Source: an uncultured Erysipelotrichaceae bacterium (GTDB lineage Bacteria > Bacillota_I > Bacilli_A > Erysipelotrichales > Erysipelotrichaceae). From it: a stretch of DNA of 36,140 nucleotides. Shown one piece after another: positions 7,233 through 14,339 of this stretch. Below the pieces are notes generated by a model that was not told where the DNA came from, searched no databases, and saw only the letters and a program-made list of their open reading frames with translations. The stretch is from contig CACWLH010000019.1 in assembly GCA_902761625.1 (NCBI GenBank), positions 1 to 36,140 of the forward strand. Reading direction: 5' to 3'. The position numbers were made by a program, and so were the translations under genes. Every line of letters starts with the position of its first letter. The stretch's first letter is position 1.

Positions 7233-7756
7233 AACGGGTTGTACTGTTATCGGCAAGTCCGCGCAAAAACGGGAATTCCGATATCCTTTGTCACGAGTTT
7301 ATAAGGGGTGCAGAAGAGGCAGGGAATACATGTGAGCTGATTCCGCTCTATGAAAAGAAGATCGGCTTCTGCAGAGCCTGCTATGCATGTTTCAAAACAG
7401 GCAGGTGCGTTCTGAATGATGATATGGCGGAAATCCTTGAAAAGGTTCAGGATTCAGACGTCCTTGTGATTGCGACACCGACTTATTTTCTGACCATGAA
7501 CGGAATGCTCAAAACAACGATTGACCGTTTTCTGCCGAAATGGCAGGAACTTGGCGGACATGATGTATATCTGATCATCACGGGTCATGACAGCAGATCC
7601 GGACTGAAGCTGGCCGGTGATGAACTGCGCGCGATATTTGAAAACCTCGGAAATCAAATTAAAGGAATCATCTGGGGTGAGAATGTCTGGCAGAAGGGCG
7701 AAGTCCTGAATACCAAAGCCATGGATGAAGCTTACCATGCCGGACTAGGCATTTAG
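7229..7756 (+). CDS. Second flavodoxin-fold FMN reductase / iron-sulfur flavoprotein-like
   Basis: A 175-residue paralogue of the preceding protein: SASPRKNGNSDILCHEF for FMN phosphate binding, the Cys-rich segment CRACYACFKTGRC at about residues 48-60, and ATPTYFLTMNGMLKTTIDRF. Both paralogues keep the Cys residues, supporting a shared cofactor or disulfide role. The gene overlaps its neighbour by four bases, with AAAGGGA about nine bases before the start. It ends 26 bases before the DUF362 lipoprotein gene, within the same presumed TetR-controlled transcript. The substrate cannot be determined from sequence. Confidence 0.9.
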   Translation: MKRVVLLSASPRKNGNSDILCHEFIRGAEEAGNTCELIPLYEKKIGFCRACYACFKTGRCVLNDDMAEILEKVQDSDVLVIATPTYFLTMNGMLKTTIDRFLPKWQELGGHDVYLIITGHDSRSGLKLAGDELRAIFENLGNQIKGIIWGENVWQKGEVLNTKAMDEAYHAGLGI

Positions 7757-7782
7757 ACAGAAGCGGGGGAGGGAATCATAGT

Positions 7783-8847
7783 ATGAAGAAAACAATGATC
7801 TTATCAGCTGTCTGCACAATGGCAATGCTTCTGAGTACAGGCTGTTCAGCAAATGAACCTGACAGCGGTTCACAGGAAAACAATTCCGCAACTTCTGGAG
7901 AAACTGCGGAAGACCAAGTCAATGAAAATACCGAAGAAACCGCTGCAGTCGATCCGGCTGAAACGCAGACAGACGAAGCGTCTTCTACTGTGTATTTCAC
8001 TTCTGATATTTCAGCATCCGGTCTGGTTAAGATCTACGATGCGCTTGCATGGACACCGCAGGGCAATGTTGCGGTCAAGATCTCCACAGGTGAACCGCCG
8101 GCAAGCAATTATCTGCGTCCGGAACTGATCGGCGATCTGGTTCAGAAAGTGGATGGCACGATTGTGGAATGCAATACCGCATACGGCGGGTCCCGTTCAA
8201 GCTCTGCCATGCATAAACAGGTCGCGGAAGATCATGGCTTTACGGCGATCGCAGACTTTGATCTGATGGATGAGGAAGGCGAAGTCGAATGGCCTGTTAC
8301 GGGCGGAAGCAGACTGGATAAAGTGATTGTCGGCAGCCATGCGGAAAACTACAGCGACTGGATCATCCTTTCACACTTCAAAGGCCATGCGATGGCGGGT
8401 TTCGGCGGCGCGATCAAAAACGTCGGTATCGGCATCTCTTCCGCAAGCGGCAAGGTTTATGTCCATTCCGCCGGAACAAGAACCAGCGGCAGTATCATGC
8501 ACAGCGATCAGGATGCCTGGCTTGAAGCATTGGCTGAGATGGTATCCGGCTTCAGTGATCACGTCGGTAAGGAACATGTCATATACATCAATGTGATGAA
8601 CCGGCTTTCCGTGGACTGTGATTGCGACGGCAATCCGGCAGAACCGGACATCCATGATATCGGCATCCTGGCAAGCAGTGATCCCGTTGCATTGGATCAG
8701 GCATGCGTGGATCTCATCTATCAGGCGGAAGGAAATGAATCCCTTGTCAGACGCATGGAATCCAAGAATGGCATCCATACTCTGGAACATGCGGAAGAAA
8801 TCGGGCTGGGCAGCCGGACATACGAACTGGTAAAGATCGATGAGTGA
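7783..8847 (+). CDS. Exported DUF362-domain lipoprotein
   Basis: A 354-residue lipoprotein: signal peptide with lipobox STGC (Cys21), a Glu/Thr-rich linker to about residue 65, then a DUF362 domain. Recognisable DUF362 segments are VKISTGEPPASNYLRPELI, ILSHFKGHAMAGFGGAIKNVGIG, the DCDC motif and DIGILASSDPVALDQACVDLI near the end. DUF362 proteins are often fused to or encoded beside ferredoxin-like [4Fe-4S] domains and are described as iron-sulfur centre proteins. This copy has no ferredoxin CxxCxxC repeat, and the function of the family is unknown. Being exported beside an exported flavodoxin suggests an extracellular redox partner. It overlaps the permease gene by eight bases. Confidence 0.88.
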   Translation: MKKTMILSAVCTMAMLLSTGCSANEPDSGSQENNSATSGETAEDQVNENTEETAAVDPAETQTDEASSTVYFTSDISASGLVKIYDALAWTPQGNVAVKISTGEPPASNYLRPELIGDLVQKVDGTIVECNTAYGGSRSSSAMHKQVAEDHGFTAIADFDLMDEEGEVEWPVTGGSRLDKVIVGSHAENYSDWIILSHFKGHAMAGFGGAIKNVGIGISSASGKVYVHSAGTRTSGSIMHSDQDAWLEALAEMVSGFSDHVGKEHVIYINVMNRLSVDCDCDGNPAEPDIHDIGILASSDPVALDQACVDLIYQAEGNESLVRRMESKNGIHTLEHAEEIGLGSRTYELVKIDE

Positions 8848-9751
8848 CCTGTTTTCCATTCTCAGAAGAGAATTCATTTATATCTGGTACTACTTTGAAC
8901 TGCAATTACGGCAGATCTTCTGGTACTGGGTTCTGGGAATGCTGATCGGATCTTTCATCTCAGTTTTCGCAAAGGATAAGATTCATGGCATCTTTGCAAG
9001 CATGAAGGATCAGAAGTGGGGACTGTTCGGGATTATCCCTGCCTGTCTTCTGGGAATTGCCTCACCGCTCTGTATGTACGGAACAATCCCGATCGCTGCA
9101 TCTTTTAAAAAACAGGGCATGCGTCAGGACTGGCTGGCGGCATTCATGATGGCTTCGATCCTGCTGAATCCGCAGCTGATCATCTACAGCGCGGCACTTG
9201 GTAAAACGGCTCTGGCTGTACGGATCATCACGTGTTTCTTATGCGGCTGCATGGCCGGACTGCTTGTTTCTGTTTTCTACGGGAAGAAGGAATTCTTTGA
9301 TTTCAGCGGATTTGCAGAAAGGGCCAGCCATGATACACATCCGAATCTGCTGATCCGGTATCTGCTGAATATCTGGCGCAATATCAAAGCAACCGGACCG
9401 TACTTTCTCTTCGGTATTCTGCTTTCCGCTTTGTTTCAGCGTTATGTGCCGCAGGATCTGATGGTCAACGTATTCGGCGGAAATGAAGCATGGGGTGTCC
9501 TGATGGCGGCAACCATCGGTGTGCCTCTTTATGCCTGCGGCGGGGGAACGATTCCGCTGCTTCAGCAATGGCTTCTCGACGGGATGTCTATTGGCAGCGC
9601 GGCTGCTTTCATGATCACGGGACCCGCCACAAAGATCACAAATCTCGGGGCACTGAAGATTGTTATGGGCTGGAAACGGTTTGCACTGTATATTCTCTTT
9701 GTAATGATGTTTTCTCTTTTGTGCGGAATGGCTGTGAACTTGTTATTATAA
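8840..9751 (+). CDS. ArsP-type (PF03773) permease
   Basis: A 303-residue integral membrane protein with about eight hydrophobic segments. Two signature repeats of the predicted permease family are visible: ASPLCMYGTIPIAASFKKQG with MMASILLNPQLI in the first half, and YACGGGTIPLLQQWLLDGMS with FMITGPATKITNLGALKIV in the second. ArsP members export trivalent organoarsenicals, but many relatives have unknown cargo, so the substrate is open. Cys residues in both repeats (LCMYG, YACGG) could bind soft metals. The start overlaps the end of the DUF362 gene by eight bases, so the two are coupled. It is the last gene of the redox operon. Confidence 0.87.
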   Translation: MSDLFSILRREFIYIWYYFELQLRQIFWYWVLGMLIGSFISVFAKDKIHGIFASMKDQKWGLFGIIPACLLGIASPLCMYGTIPIAASFKKQGMRQDWLAAFMMASILLNPQLIIYSAALGKTALAVRIITCFLCGCMAGLLVSVFYGKKEFFDFSGFAERASHDTHPNLLIRYLLNIWRNIKATGPYFLFGILLSALFQRYVPQDLMVNVFGGNEAWGVLMAATIGVPLYACGGGTIPLLQQWLLDGMSIGSAAAFMITGPATKITNLGALKIVMGWKRFALYILFVMMFSLLCGMAVNLLL

Positions 9752-9781
9752 TCTTGTAAGATCCGCCGCAAAGGAGCAATT

Positions 9782-10741
9782 ATGTACGAACGACCGATTC
9801 TGGCGATTATCAGAGACAACCTGGACAGTGACGGGAGACTTCCCCGCGATTTTACGATGCCAAAAGATCCGGATGATGAAAACGGACTTCTTTTCGCTGA
9901 TGGCGCACAGGATGGGATCACTTGCTTTCACACGCAGCCGGTGAAAATGAATGATGAAGAGGCAGACCTTCTTGTGGATGCCCTGAATGCAATGCTGCGC
10001 GGACCTCTCGATACCGCGGACGAACTCTTTCTGAAACTCACGAAGACTCGCAGAACCATTGAATTTGCTGAAGATTTATGTGAGCTCGTAGAGAAAAACG
10101 CAGACAGTATCAATCCTGCACATGCGTATTCTTACGGCAAGCATCTGATTGCCATGGCAAAAGACAAAGAACTTGTCAAAATCGGTCTTGCGCTTCATCA
10201 TAAAGCACCTGAAGACAAGGTGAAGGGCTTTAAGCAGATCATCACAGACCTCGCATATTGCAATGAATTCACCTTGTTCTGCCTGCCCATTATCCAGAAA
10301 CTGGAAGATGGCAATCACCTGATATTTGAGATTGCGAAACATGTATACGGCTGGGGAAGGGTACATGCATGTGAGTTCCTGGAACCGGAAACAAGGGAAA
10401 TCAAGCAGTGGTTTCTGACTGAAGGAGTGGACAACGGTGTGCTGCCGCCTTATACGGCGCTAAAGGCGTGGAATAAATCTGACGCGGCGTCACTTCTGGA
10501 CAGCCGCCTGACACAGGAGGATTTTACCTGCATCAGCAGAATATTGGCAGCGCTTCTCGATGAAGGACCATGTCTGGGCATCAGCCTTGTGGAAGACCCT
10601 GAGAACGCAATCCGTAAATTCCTGAACCAGGCACAAAACTTTAAGCTGAGTCCTGATGATTTTGAAGTGATTAAAACGATCCAGGAACGCTGGAACAGCG
10701 ATGAGCTGATTGCCAGCCTCTGCGGGGATCTCTTATATTGA
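9782..10741 (+). CDS. Unrecognised soluble protein; 3' end probably frameshifted
   Basis: A 319-residue protein I do not recognise. It is mostly helical, without signal peptide or membrane segments, and starts MYERPILAIIRDNL after AAAGGAG. Segments such as GLALHHKAPEDKVKGFKQIITDLAYCNEF and YGWGRVHACEFLEPET suggest a HEAT- or ARM-like helical repeat protein, which is only an impression. At the stop (TGA 10739-10741) the next frame continues with IGEHAELLFNELYTG and ends at 10812, 30 bases before a strong terminator. These residues fit the protein's style, so one base was probably lost near 10736-10740 and the full protein would be about 343 residues. It is 30 bases behind the permease gene and may share its transcript. 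Confidence 0.7.
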   Translation: MYERPILAIIRDNLDSDGRLPRDFTMPKDPDDENGLLFADGAQDGITCFHTQPVKMNDEEADLLVDALNAMLRGPLDTADELFLKLTKTRRTIEFAEDLCELVEKNADSINPAHAYSYGKHLIAMAKDKELVKIGLALHHKAPEDKVKGFKQIITDLAYCNEFTLFCLPIIQKLEDGNHLIFEIAKHVYGWGRVHACEFLEPETREIKQWFLTEGVDNGVLPPYTALKAWNKSDAASLLDSRLTQEDFTCISRILAALLDEGPCLGISLVEDPENAIRKFLNQAQNFKLSPDDFEVIKTIQERWNSDELIASLCGDLLY

Positions 10742-10841
10742 TTGGCGAACATGCGGAACTGCTGTTCAATGAACTCTACACCGGACAGCAGTCAGATCTG
10801 ATCAATGAATAAACGCGCATAAGAACATGAAACACTTTCAG

Positions 10842-10880
10842 ACCCGGATGTGTCAATGATCCGGGTTTTATGATTTTTTA
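10842..10880 (+). terminator. Rho-independent terminator
   Basis: ACCCGGAT (10842-10849) pairs perfectly with ATCCGGGT (10859-10866) around a 9-base loop and is followed by TTTATGATTTTTT. It closes the transcript of the redox operon and/or the gene at 9782. Confidence 0.85.
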
Positions 10881-10882
10881 GG

Positions 10883-10927
10883 CAACCAAAATTAACAGAA
10901 AACGGATAATTCTGTTAACTGTGGTTG
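10883..10927 (+). promoter_or_regulatory. 45-bp imperfect dyad upstream of ABC transporter genes
   Basis: CAACCA (10883-10888), a 3-base gap and TTAACAGAA (10892-10900) are mirrored by TTCTGTTAA (10910-10918), a 3-base gap and TGGTTG (10922-10927). This gives 6 + 9 perfect pairs around a 9-base centre that contains GATAAT. It lies about 60 bases before the ABC ATPase start. It may be the binding site of the XRE-AbrB regulator encoded at the end of this operon. No clear -35 could be identified. Confidence 0.55.
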
Positions 10928-10988
10928 GTGGATTCACACGCAACCATGCATCACAATATTCACAGATATATGATTTTCGGAGGTAAAC

Positions 10989-11711
10989 ATGACAATAGCG
11001 GAAGTCAGAAATCTGGTGAAAAGATATCCCGGTTTTACATTGAATAATGTGTCGTTTCAACTGGAAAGCGGACGGATTACCGGGTTTATCGGCAGAAACG
11101 GCGCAGGCAAAACAACAACGATCAAGGCAATGCTCAACATGATTCATACGGACAGCGGTTCTGTTTATTATTCCGGCAGACCCTTGGAAGAAAATGAGGC
11201 GGATATCAAGAAGCAAATCGGATATTCCAGCGGAACCATCAGCTGGTATCCGCGCAGAAAGATCCGTGACATTGTTGAAATTGTCAGAGCGTTTTATGAC
11301 ACATGGGATGAGGAAGCTTATGCAAAATACCGTGAACTCTTCGCGATTGATGAGTCAAAGACGCCTAATGAACTGTCTGAAGGAATGAAGGTCAAGGTCA
11401 ATCTGATGCTGGCGCTGTCCCATCATGCGAAGCTGCTGATCCTGGATGAGCCGACCAGCGGACTGGATCCTTTTTCTCGCAATGAATTACTTGAGATTTT
11501 TGAAGAAGTGAAAAATGAAGGAGTTTCTATCTTCTTCTCCACGCATATCATCAGCGATATTGAAAAATGCGCGGATGATATCATCTATATTTCCAAAGGC
11601 TCAATCCTGGCGGCCATGGAGAAAGAGGTTTTTATTCAGACGTACTCCAAAGAGGGTGAAAGCCTTGAGGACACCATGCTGAGACTGGAAGGAGGAGATC
11701 ATCATGCGTGA
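10989..11711 (+). CDS. ABC transporter ATP-binding protein
   Basis: A 240-residue ABC ATPase with all motifs: Walker A GRNGAGKTTT (about residues 36-45), a short signature LSEGMKVKVNL in place of LSGGQ, Walker B LLILDEPTSGLDP and the H-loop STHI. The length and sequence resemble the YtrB-like exporters often controlled by a neighbouring regulator. The start follows CGGAGGT. The stop overlaps the permease start by eight bases. The expected system is a two-gene exporter (dimeric ATPase plus permease) for an antimicrobial, lipid or peptide, which cannot be specified further. The gene is preceded by a large dyad at 10883-10927. Confidence 0.93.
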   Translation: MTIAEVRNLVKRYPGFTLNNVSFQLESGRITGFIGRNGAGKTTTIKAMLNMIHTDSGSVYYSGRPLEENEADIKKQIGYSSGTISWYPRRKIRDIVEIVRAFYDTWDEEAYAKYRELFAIDESKTPNELSEGMKVKVNLMLALSHHAKLLILDEPTSGLDPFSRNELLEIFEEVKNEGVSIFFSTHIISDIEKCADDIIYISKGSILAAMEKEVFIQTYSKEGESLEDTMLRLEGGDHHA

Positions 11712-12357
11712 TATTCTGAGAAAGGAAATGAAGCTCAGCGCTTCCATGATCACATATCTGTTCATTCCGTTCGGCCTTCTGTTTCTGGTGCCGGGATATC
11801 CGGTATTGTGCAGCGCATTCTTTGTGTGTCTGGGCATATTCCAGAGTTTTCAGAATGCCTGTGAGGCAAATGATATTGTCTTTTCCGTACTGCTTCCGAT
11901 TGCCAAAAAGGATGTGGTAAAAGGAAAATATATCTTTGTCTGTCTGATTGAAGCCAGCGGTTTCCTGTTCATGATTCTGTCTGTATTCATCAGAATGACA
12001 GTGTTCAGAGAATCCGCCGTATACCGTGCCAATGCCCTGATGAATGCGAATCTCTTCGCATTGGCGAATGCATGTATCATCTTCGGTCTGTTCAATCTGC
12101 TTTTTGTCGGCGGTTTCTTCCGGACAGCCTATAAATTTGCCCGTCCTTTTGTGAGCTTTATTGCCGGGGCGTTTGCTGTTATTGTAATTGCAGAAACACT
12201 TCATCATGTGCCGGGACTTGAAATGCTGAATGCCTTCGGTTTTGAACACTTCGCATTTCAGGTAAGTCTGCTTGCGGGAGGGATCATTATATCCGCATTG
12301 ATAACATTCTGTTCATACCGCAAGGCATGTGATCATTTTGAAAGAATCGATCTTTAA
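11704..12357 (+). CDS. ABC-2-type permease
   Basis: A 217-residue membrane protein with about six hydrophobic segments, for example MITYLFIPFGLLFLVPGYP, YIFVCLIEASGFLFMILSVF and NACIIFGLFNLLFVGGFF. The charged loop DIVFSVLLPIAKKDVVKGKYI is typical of the small ABC-2 permeases (ABC2_membrane_5-like) that pair with YtrB-like ATPases. The ribosome binding site GGAGGAGA lies inside the ATPase gene. It is followed 11 bases later by the regulator gene, so the three form one operon. The substrate is unknown. Confidence 0.87.
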   Translation: MRDILRKEMKLSASMITYLFIPFGLLFLVPGYPVLCSAFFVCLGIFQSFQNACEANDIVFSVLLPIAKKDVVKGKYIFVCLIEASGFLFMILSVFIRMTVFRESAVYRANALMNANLFALANACIIFGLFNLLFVGGFFRTAYKFARPFVSFIAGAFAVIVIAETLHHVPGLEMLNAFGFEHFAFQVSLLAGGIIISALITFCSYRKACDHFERIDL

Positions 12358-12368
12358 AGGAGAGGCTT

Positions 12369-12803
12369 ATGCTGAAAGACAATCTTGCCATGCTCAGGAA
12401 TATCCATGGTTATTCCCAGGAGGCAATTGCTGAGAAAATCGGGATATCCAGACAGGCTTATGCGAAATGGGAAAGCGGTGCGACTGTTCCCGATATTGAA
12501 AAATGCGCCGTGCTTGCGGATATATACGGAACATCAATTGACAGTCTGATCAGAACCGAACCGCTTGAAGGCGTCGGAATGATTCCGCCGGCACCGAAGG
12601 GAAAGAATATCTGGGGAACCGTCACAGTCAATGACAGGGGACAGATTGTCATTCCCAAAGGCGCAAGAGATGCGTTCAATCTTTTCACAGGAGAGCGTCT
12701 GATTGTTCTTTCCGATGAAAACGGGATCGCTTTGGTACCTGAAAAAGCATTTGTTGCGTCTATGCAAAGAGTGATGGAATCCATGACTCAGAAAAATGAC
12801 TGA
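12369..12803 (+). CDS. XRE helix-turn-helix plus SpoVT/AbrB-domain regulator
   Basis: A 144-residue protein with two DNA-binding domains. Residues about 3-60 are an XRE/Cro helix-turn-helix (YSQEAIAEKIGISRQAYAKWESG). Residues about 83-127 are an AbrB-type swapped-hairpin domain (GTVTVNDRGQIVIPKGARDAFNL, GERLIVLSDENGIALVP). A Pro-rich linker (IPPAPKGKN) joins them. Both domains act as dimers, so the protein could bind two kinds of site or make DNA loops. It ends the ABC transporter operon and replaces the GntR regulator common in YtrB-type operons, which suggests it regulates that operon, perhaps at the dyad at 10883-10927. The start follows AAAGGAGAGGCTT. Confidence 0.9.
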   Translation: MLKDNLAMLRNIHGYSQEAIAEKIGISRQAYAKWESGATVPDIEKCAVLADIYGTSIDSLIRTEPLEGVGMIPPAPKGKNIWGTVTVNDRGQIVIPKGARDAFNLFTGERLIVLSDENGIALVPEKAFVASMQRVMESMTQKND

Positions 12804-12825
12804 TTCTGTGCGGGTATCATATAAT
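12796..12825 (+). promoter_or_regulatory. Likely promoter of the nitroreductase pseudogene
   Basis: ATGACT at 12796-12801 (4 of 6 matches to the -35 consensus) and a perfect TATAAT at 12820-12825 are 18 bases apart. It overlaps the end of the XRE-AbrB gene and lies 26 bases before the next ATG. Confidence 0.45.
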
Positions 12826-12851
12826 AACTGAAACAATGAAAGGTTAAAGAT

Positions 12852-13375
12852 ATGACATTTCTTGAACTTGCAAAAGCACGTTATTCCGAAAGATACTTTG
12901 ACAGCCGGAAAGTTGAACAGGAAAAATCGATCTGATTCTGGAAGCTGCCAGAACTTCTCCCACGGCATGCAACTATCAGCCCCAGCGCATCTATGTGATC
13001 CAGAGTGAGCATGCGCTTGCCAAAGCCCGAAGTGTTCGCGTATCACATTTCAACGCGCCGTTAATGATTCTGGTATGCTATGACATCGAAACCGCCTGGC
13101 GCAATCCGCGCGATCAGTGGTATGAAAACGATTGTTCGGGTGAGCAGGATGCGACGATTGTGGCTTCCACGATCATGTATGAGGCCGAAGAACTCGGCGT
13201 GCACAGTGTGTGGCTGCGCGGTTTTGACTCCGCTGAGGTTTCTTCTGTTTTCAATCTGCCGAAGAATCATATTCCCGTCATGATGTTTGCGATGGGATAT
13301 CCTTCTGAAAACACAAAACCGAGCCCCTGGCACTTTGAGCGCAAACCGCTGGAAGAAACAGTCACGGTTCTGTGA
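12852..13375 (+). pseudogene. Nitroreductase-family gene with a single-base frameshift
   Basis: ATG 12852 opens MTFLELAKARYSERYFDS, the usual nitroreductase N-terminus, and continues to VEQEK before meeting a TGA at 12933-12935. The family sequence resumes in the -1 frame right after a run of five A (12922-12926): KIDLILEAARTSPTACNYQPQR, with the SP-A-N-QP FMN-binding motif. It goes on through AEELGVHSVWLRGF to GYP near the C-terminus, ending at 13375. One missing A would restore an enzyme of about 174 residues, so this is a recent frameshift or a homopolymer sequencing error. An intact enzyme would use FMN and NAD(P)H to reduce nitro or quinone compounds. Confidence 0.88.
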
Positions 13376-13393
13376 GATTCCGATTAAAAAATG

Positions 13394-13431
13394 ATCTGAT
13401 AAAAGGGCAGGAGAGATCCTGCTTTTCAGAT
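13394..13431 (+). terminator. Hairpin terminator after the nitroreductase gene
   Basis: ATCTGA (13394-13399), AAAAG and GCAGGA (13407-13412) pair with TCCTGC (13417-13422), CTTTT and TCAGAT (13426-13431), with a small bulge and a 4-base loop. The T run is inside the descending arm. Confidence 0.6.
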
Positions 13432-13480
13432 GTTCATGCATATATTAAACTTTGAAAGAGACACGAACGAAGGAGACAAT

Positions 13481-14263
13481 ATGAAACAGTATATCGTCGA
13501 TGCCTTTACCGATCAGCCGTTCTCGGGAAATCCGGCTGCGGTCTGCGTGATGGACCAATGGCCTGCGGAAGAATCCATGAAGAAACTGGCAAGGGAAAAC
13601 AATCTTTCCGAAACCGCCTTTATTGTCAAAGAGGAGGAAGGATATCATCTGCGCTGGTTCACCCCGGCAACGGAAGTTGAATTGTGCGGACATGCGACAC
13701 TTGCAAGCGCATATGTGATCTTCAATTATTACGATACGGATGCGGAAGAAGTCATTTTCAATACAATGAGCGGTAAACTTACCATCACACGCAGAAACAA
13801 TCTGTATCAGATGGATTTTCCGATGTATGAGCTGAAGGAAATCCCGGTGGATGATCAGATGGAACAGGCCTTCGGTATACGTCCTCTCAAAGCGGTGCTC
13901 GGACTCGATCTGGTCTGTGTGTTTGATACAGAAGAACAGGTTCGGAATATGCGTCCTGATCAGGAATTGCTCACAAAATTGCCGGGCCGGATTCAGAACG
14001 CAACCGCCCAGGGCAAAGACTGCGATTGTGTTTCCAGAAGCTTCTGTCCCAAACTTGGAATCGCGGAAGATCCGGTATGCGGCTCCGCCCATACACAGAT
14101 CGCGGCTTACTGGTCGCATGTTCTCGGTAAGAAGCGTATTCACGCTTACCAGGCATCTGAAAGAGGCGGACATCTGTATTGTGAATTAAGAGATGACGGC
14201 CGGATCAATATCTCCGGTGCCGCAGTGCCTGTTGCGATCAGTGAACTCATCGCGAAACTGTAG
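13481..14263 (+). CDS. PhzF-family isomerase-like protein
   Basis: A 260-residue member of the PhzF/diaminopimelate-epimerase-fold family. It has the conserved N-terminal VDAFTDQPFSGNPAAVC, the catalytic Glu44 in NLSETAF, RWFTPATEVELCGHATLA for the first half of the active site, and EDPVCGSAH for the second half. PhzF isomerises a phenazine precursor, but most homologues in organisms without phenazine genes have unknown substrates, and no phenazine genes are visible here. I chose ATG 13481 (after AAGGAG) over an upstream in-frame ATG at 13430, because the extra residues match nothing in the family. A promoter-like TATAAT for the next gene follows. Confidence 0.88.
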   Translation: MKQYIVDAFTDQPFSGNPAAVCVMDQWPAEESMKKLARENNLSETAFIVKEEEGYHLRWFTPATEVELCGHATLASAYVIFNYYDTDAEEVIFNTMSGKLTITRRNNLYQMDFPMYELKEIPVDDQMEQAFGIRPLKAVLGLDLVCVFDTEEQVRNMRPDQELLTKLPGRIQNATAQGKDCDCVSRSFCPKLGIAEDPVCGSAHTQIAAYWSHVLGKKRIHAYQASERGGHLYCELRDDGRINISGAAVPVAISELIAKL

Positions 14264-14307
14264 CTGATCAGCGGTGCGAAAGAAACATCATCAGGGTCAC
14301 TCTGACT

Positions 14308-14313
14308 TATAAT
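14308..14313 (+). promoter_or_regulatory. Probable -10 element of the dipeptidase gene
   Basis: A perfect TATAAT at 14308-14313 lies 26 bases before the dipeptidase ATG. No convincing -35 box is seen at the right distance. Confidence 0.35.
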
Positions 14314-14339
14314 GAAGAAAGAAACGGAGCAGAAAACAT

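Noticed and set aside
5976..8847. Flavinylation (ApbE-type) target motif in the exported lipoproteins, as in known Gram-positive extracellular electron transfer
   Set aside because: I looked for a D-x-x-[ST]-x-[AG]-T-like motif in both lipoproteins and found no convincing match, so no claim of covalent flavin is made.
12915..12935. Programmed -1 frameshift in the nitroreductase gene
   Set aside because: The A run does not form an in-frame X-XXY-YYZ slippery heptamer, and the gene family is not known for programmed shifting. A lost base is simpler.
13445..14173. A 242-codon open frame on the minus strand over the PhzF gene
   Set aside because: It overlaps a well-conserved PhzF protein, contains no recognisable motif and lies opposite all the conserved PhzF blocks.
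13481..14263. Phenazine biosynthesis
   Set aside because: PhzF homologues are widespread without phenazine production, and no other phz genes are present.
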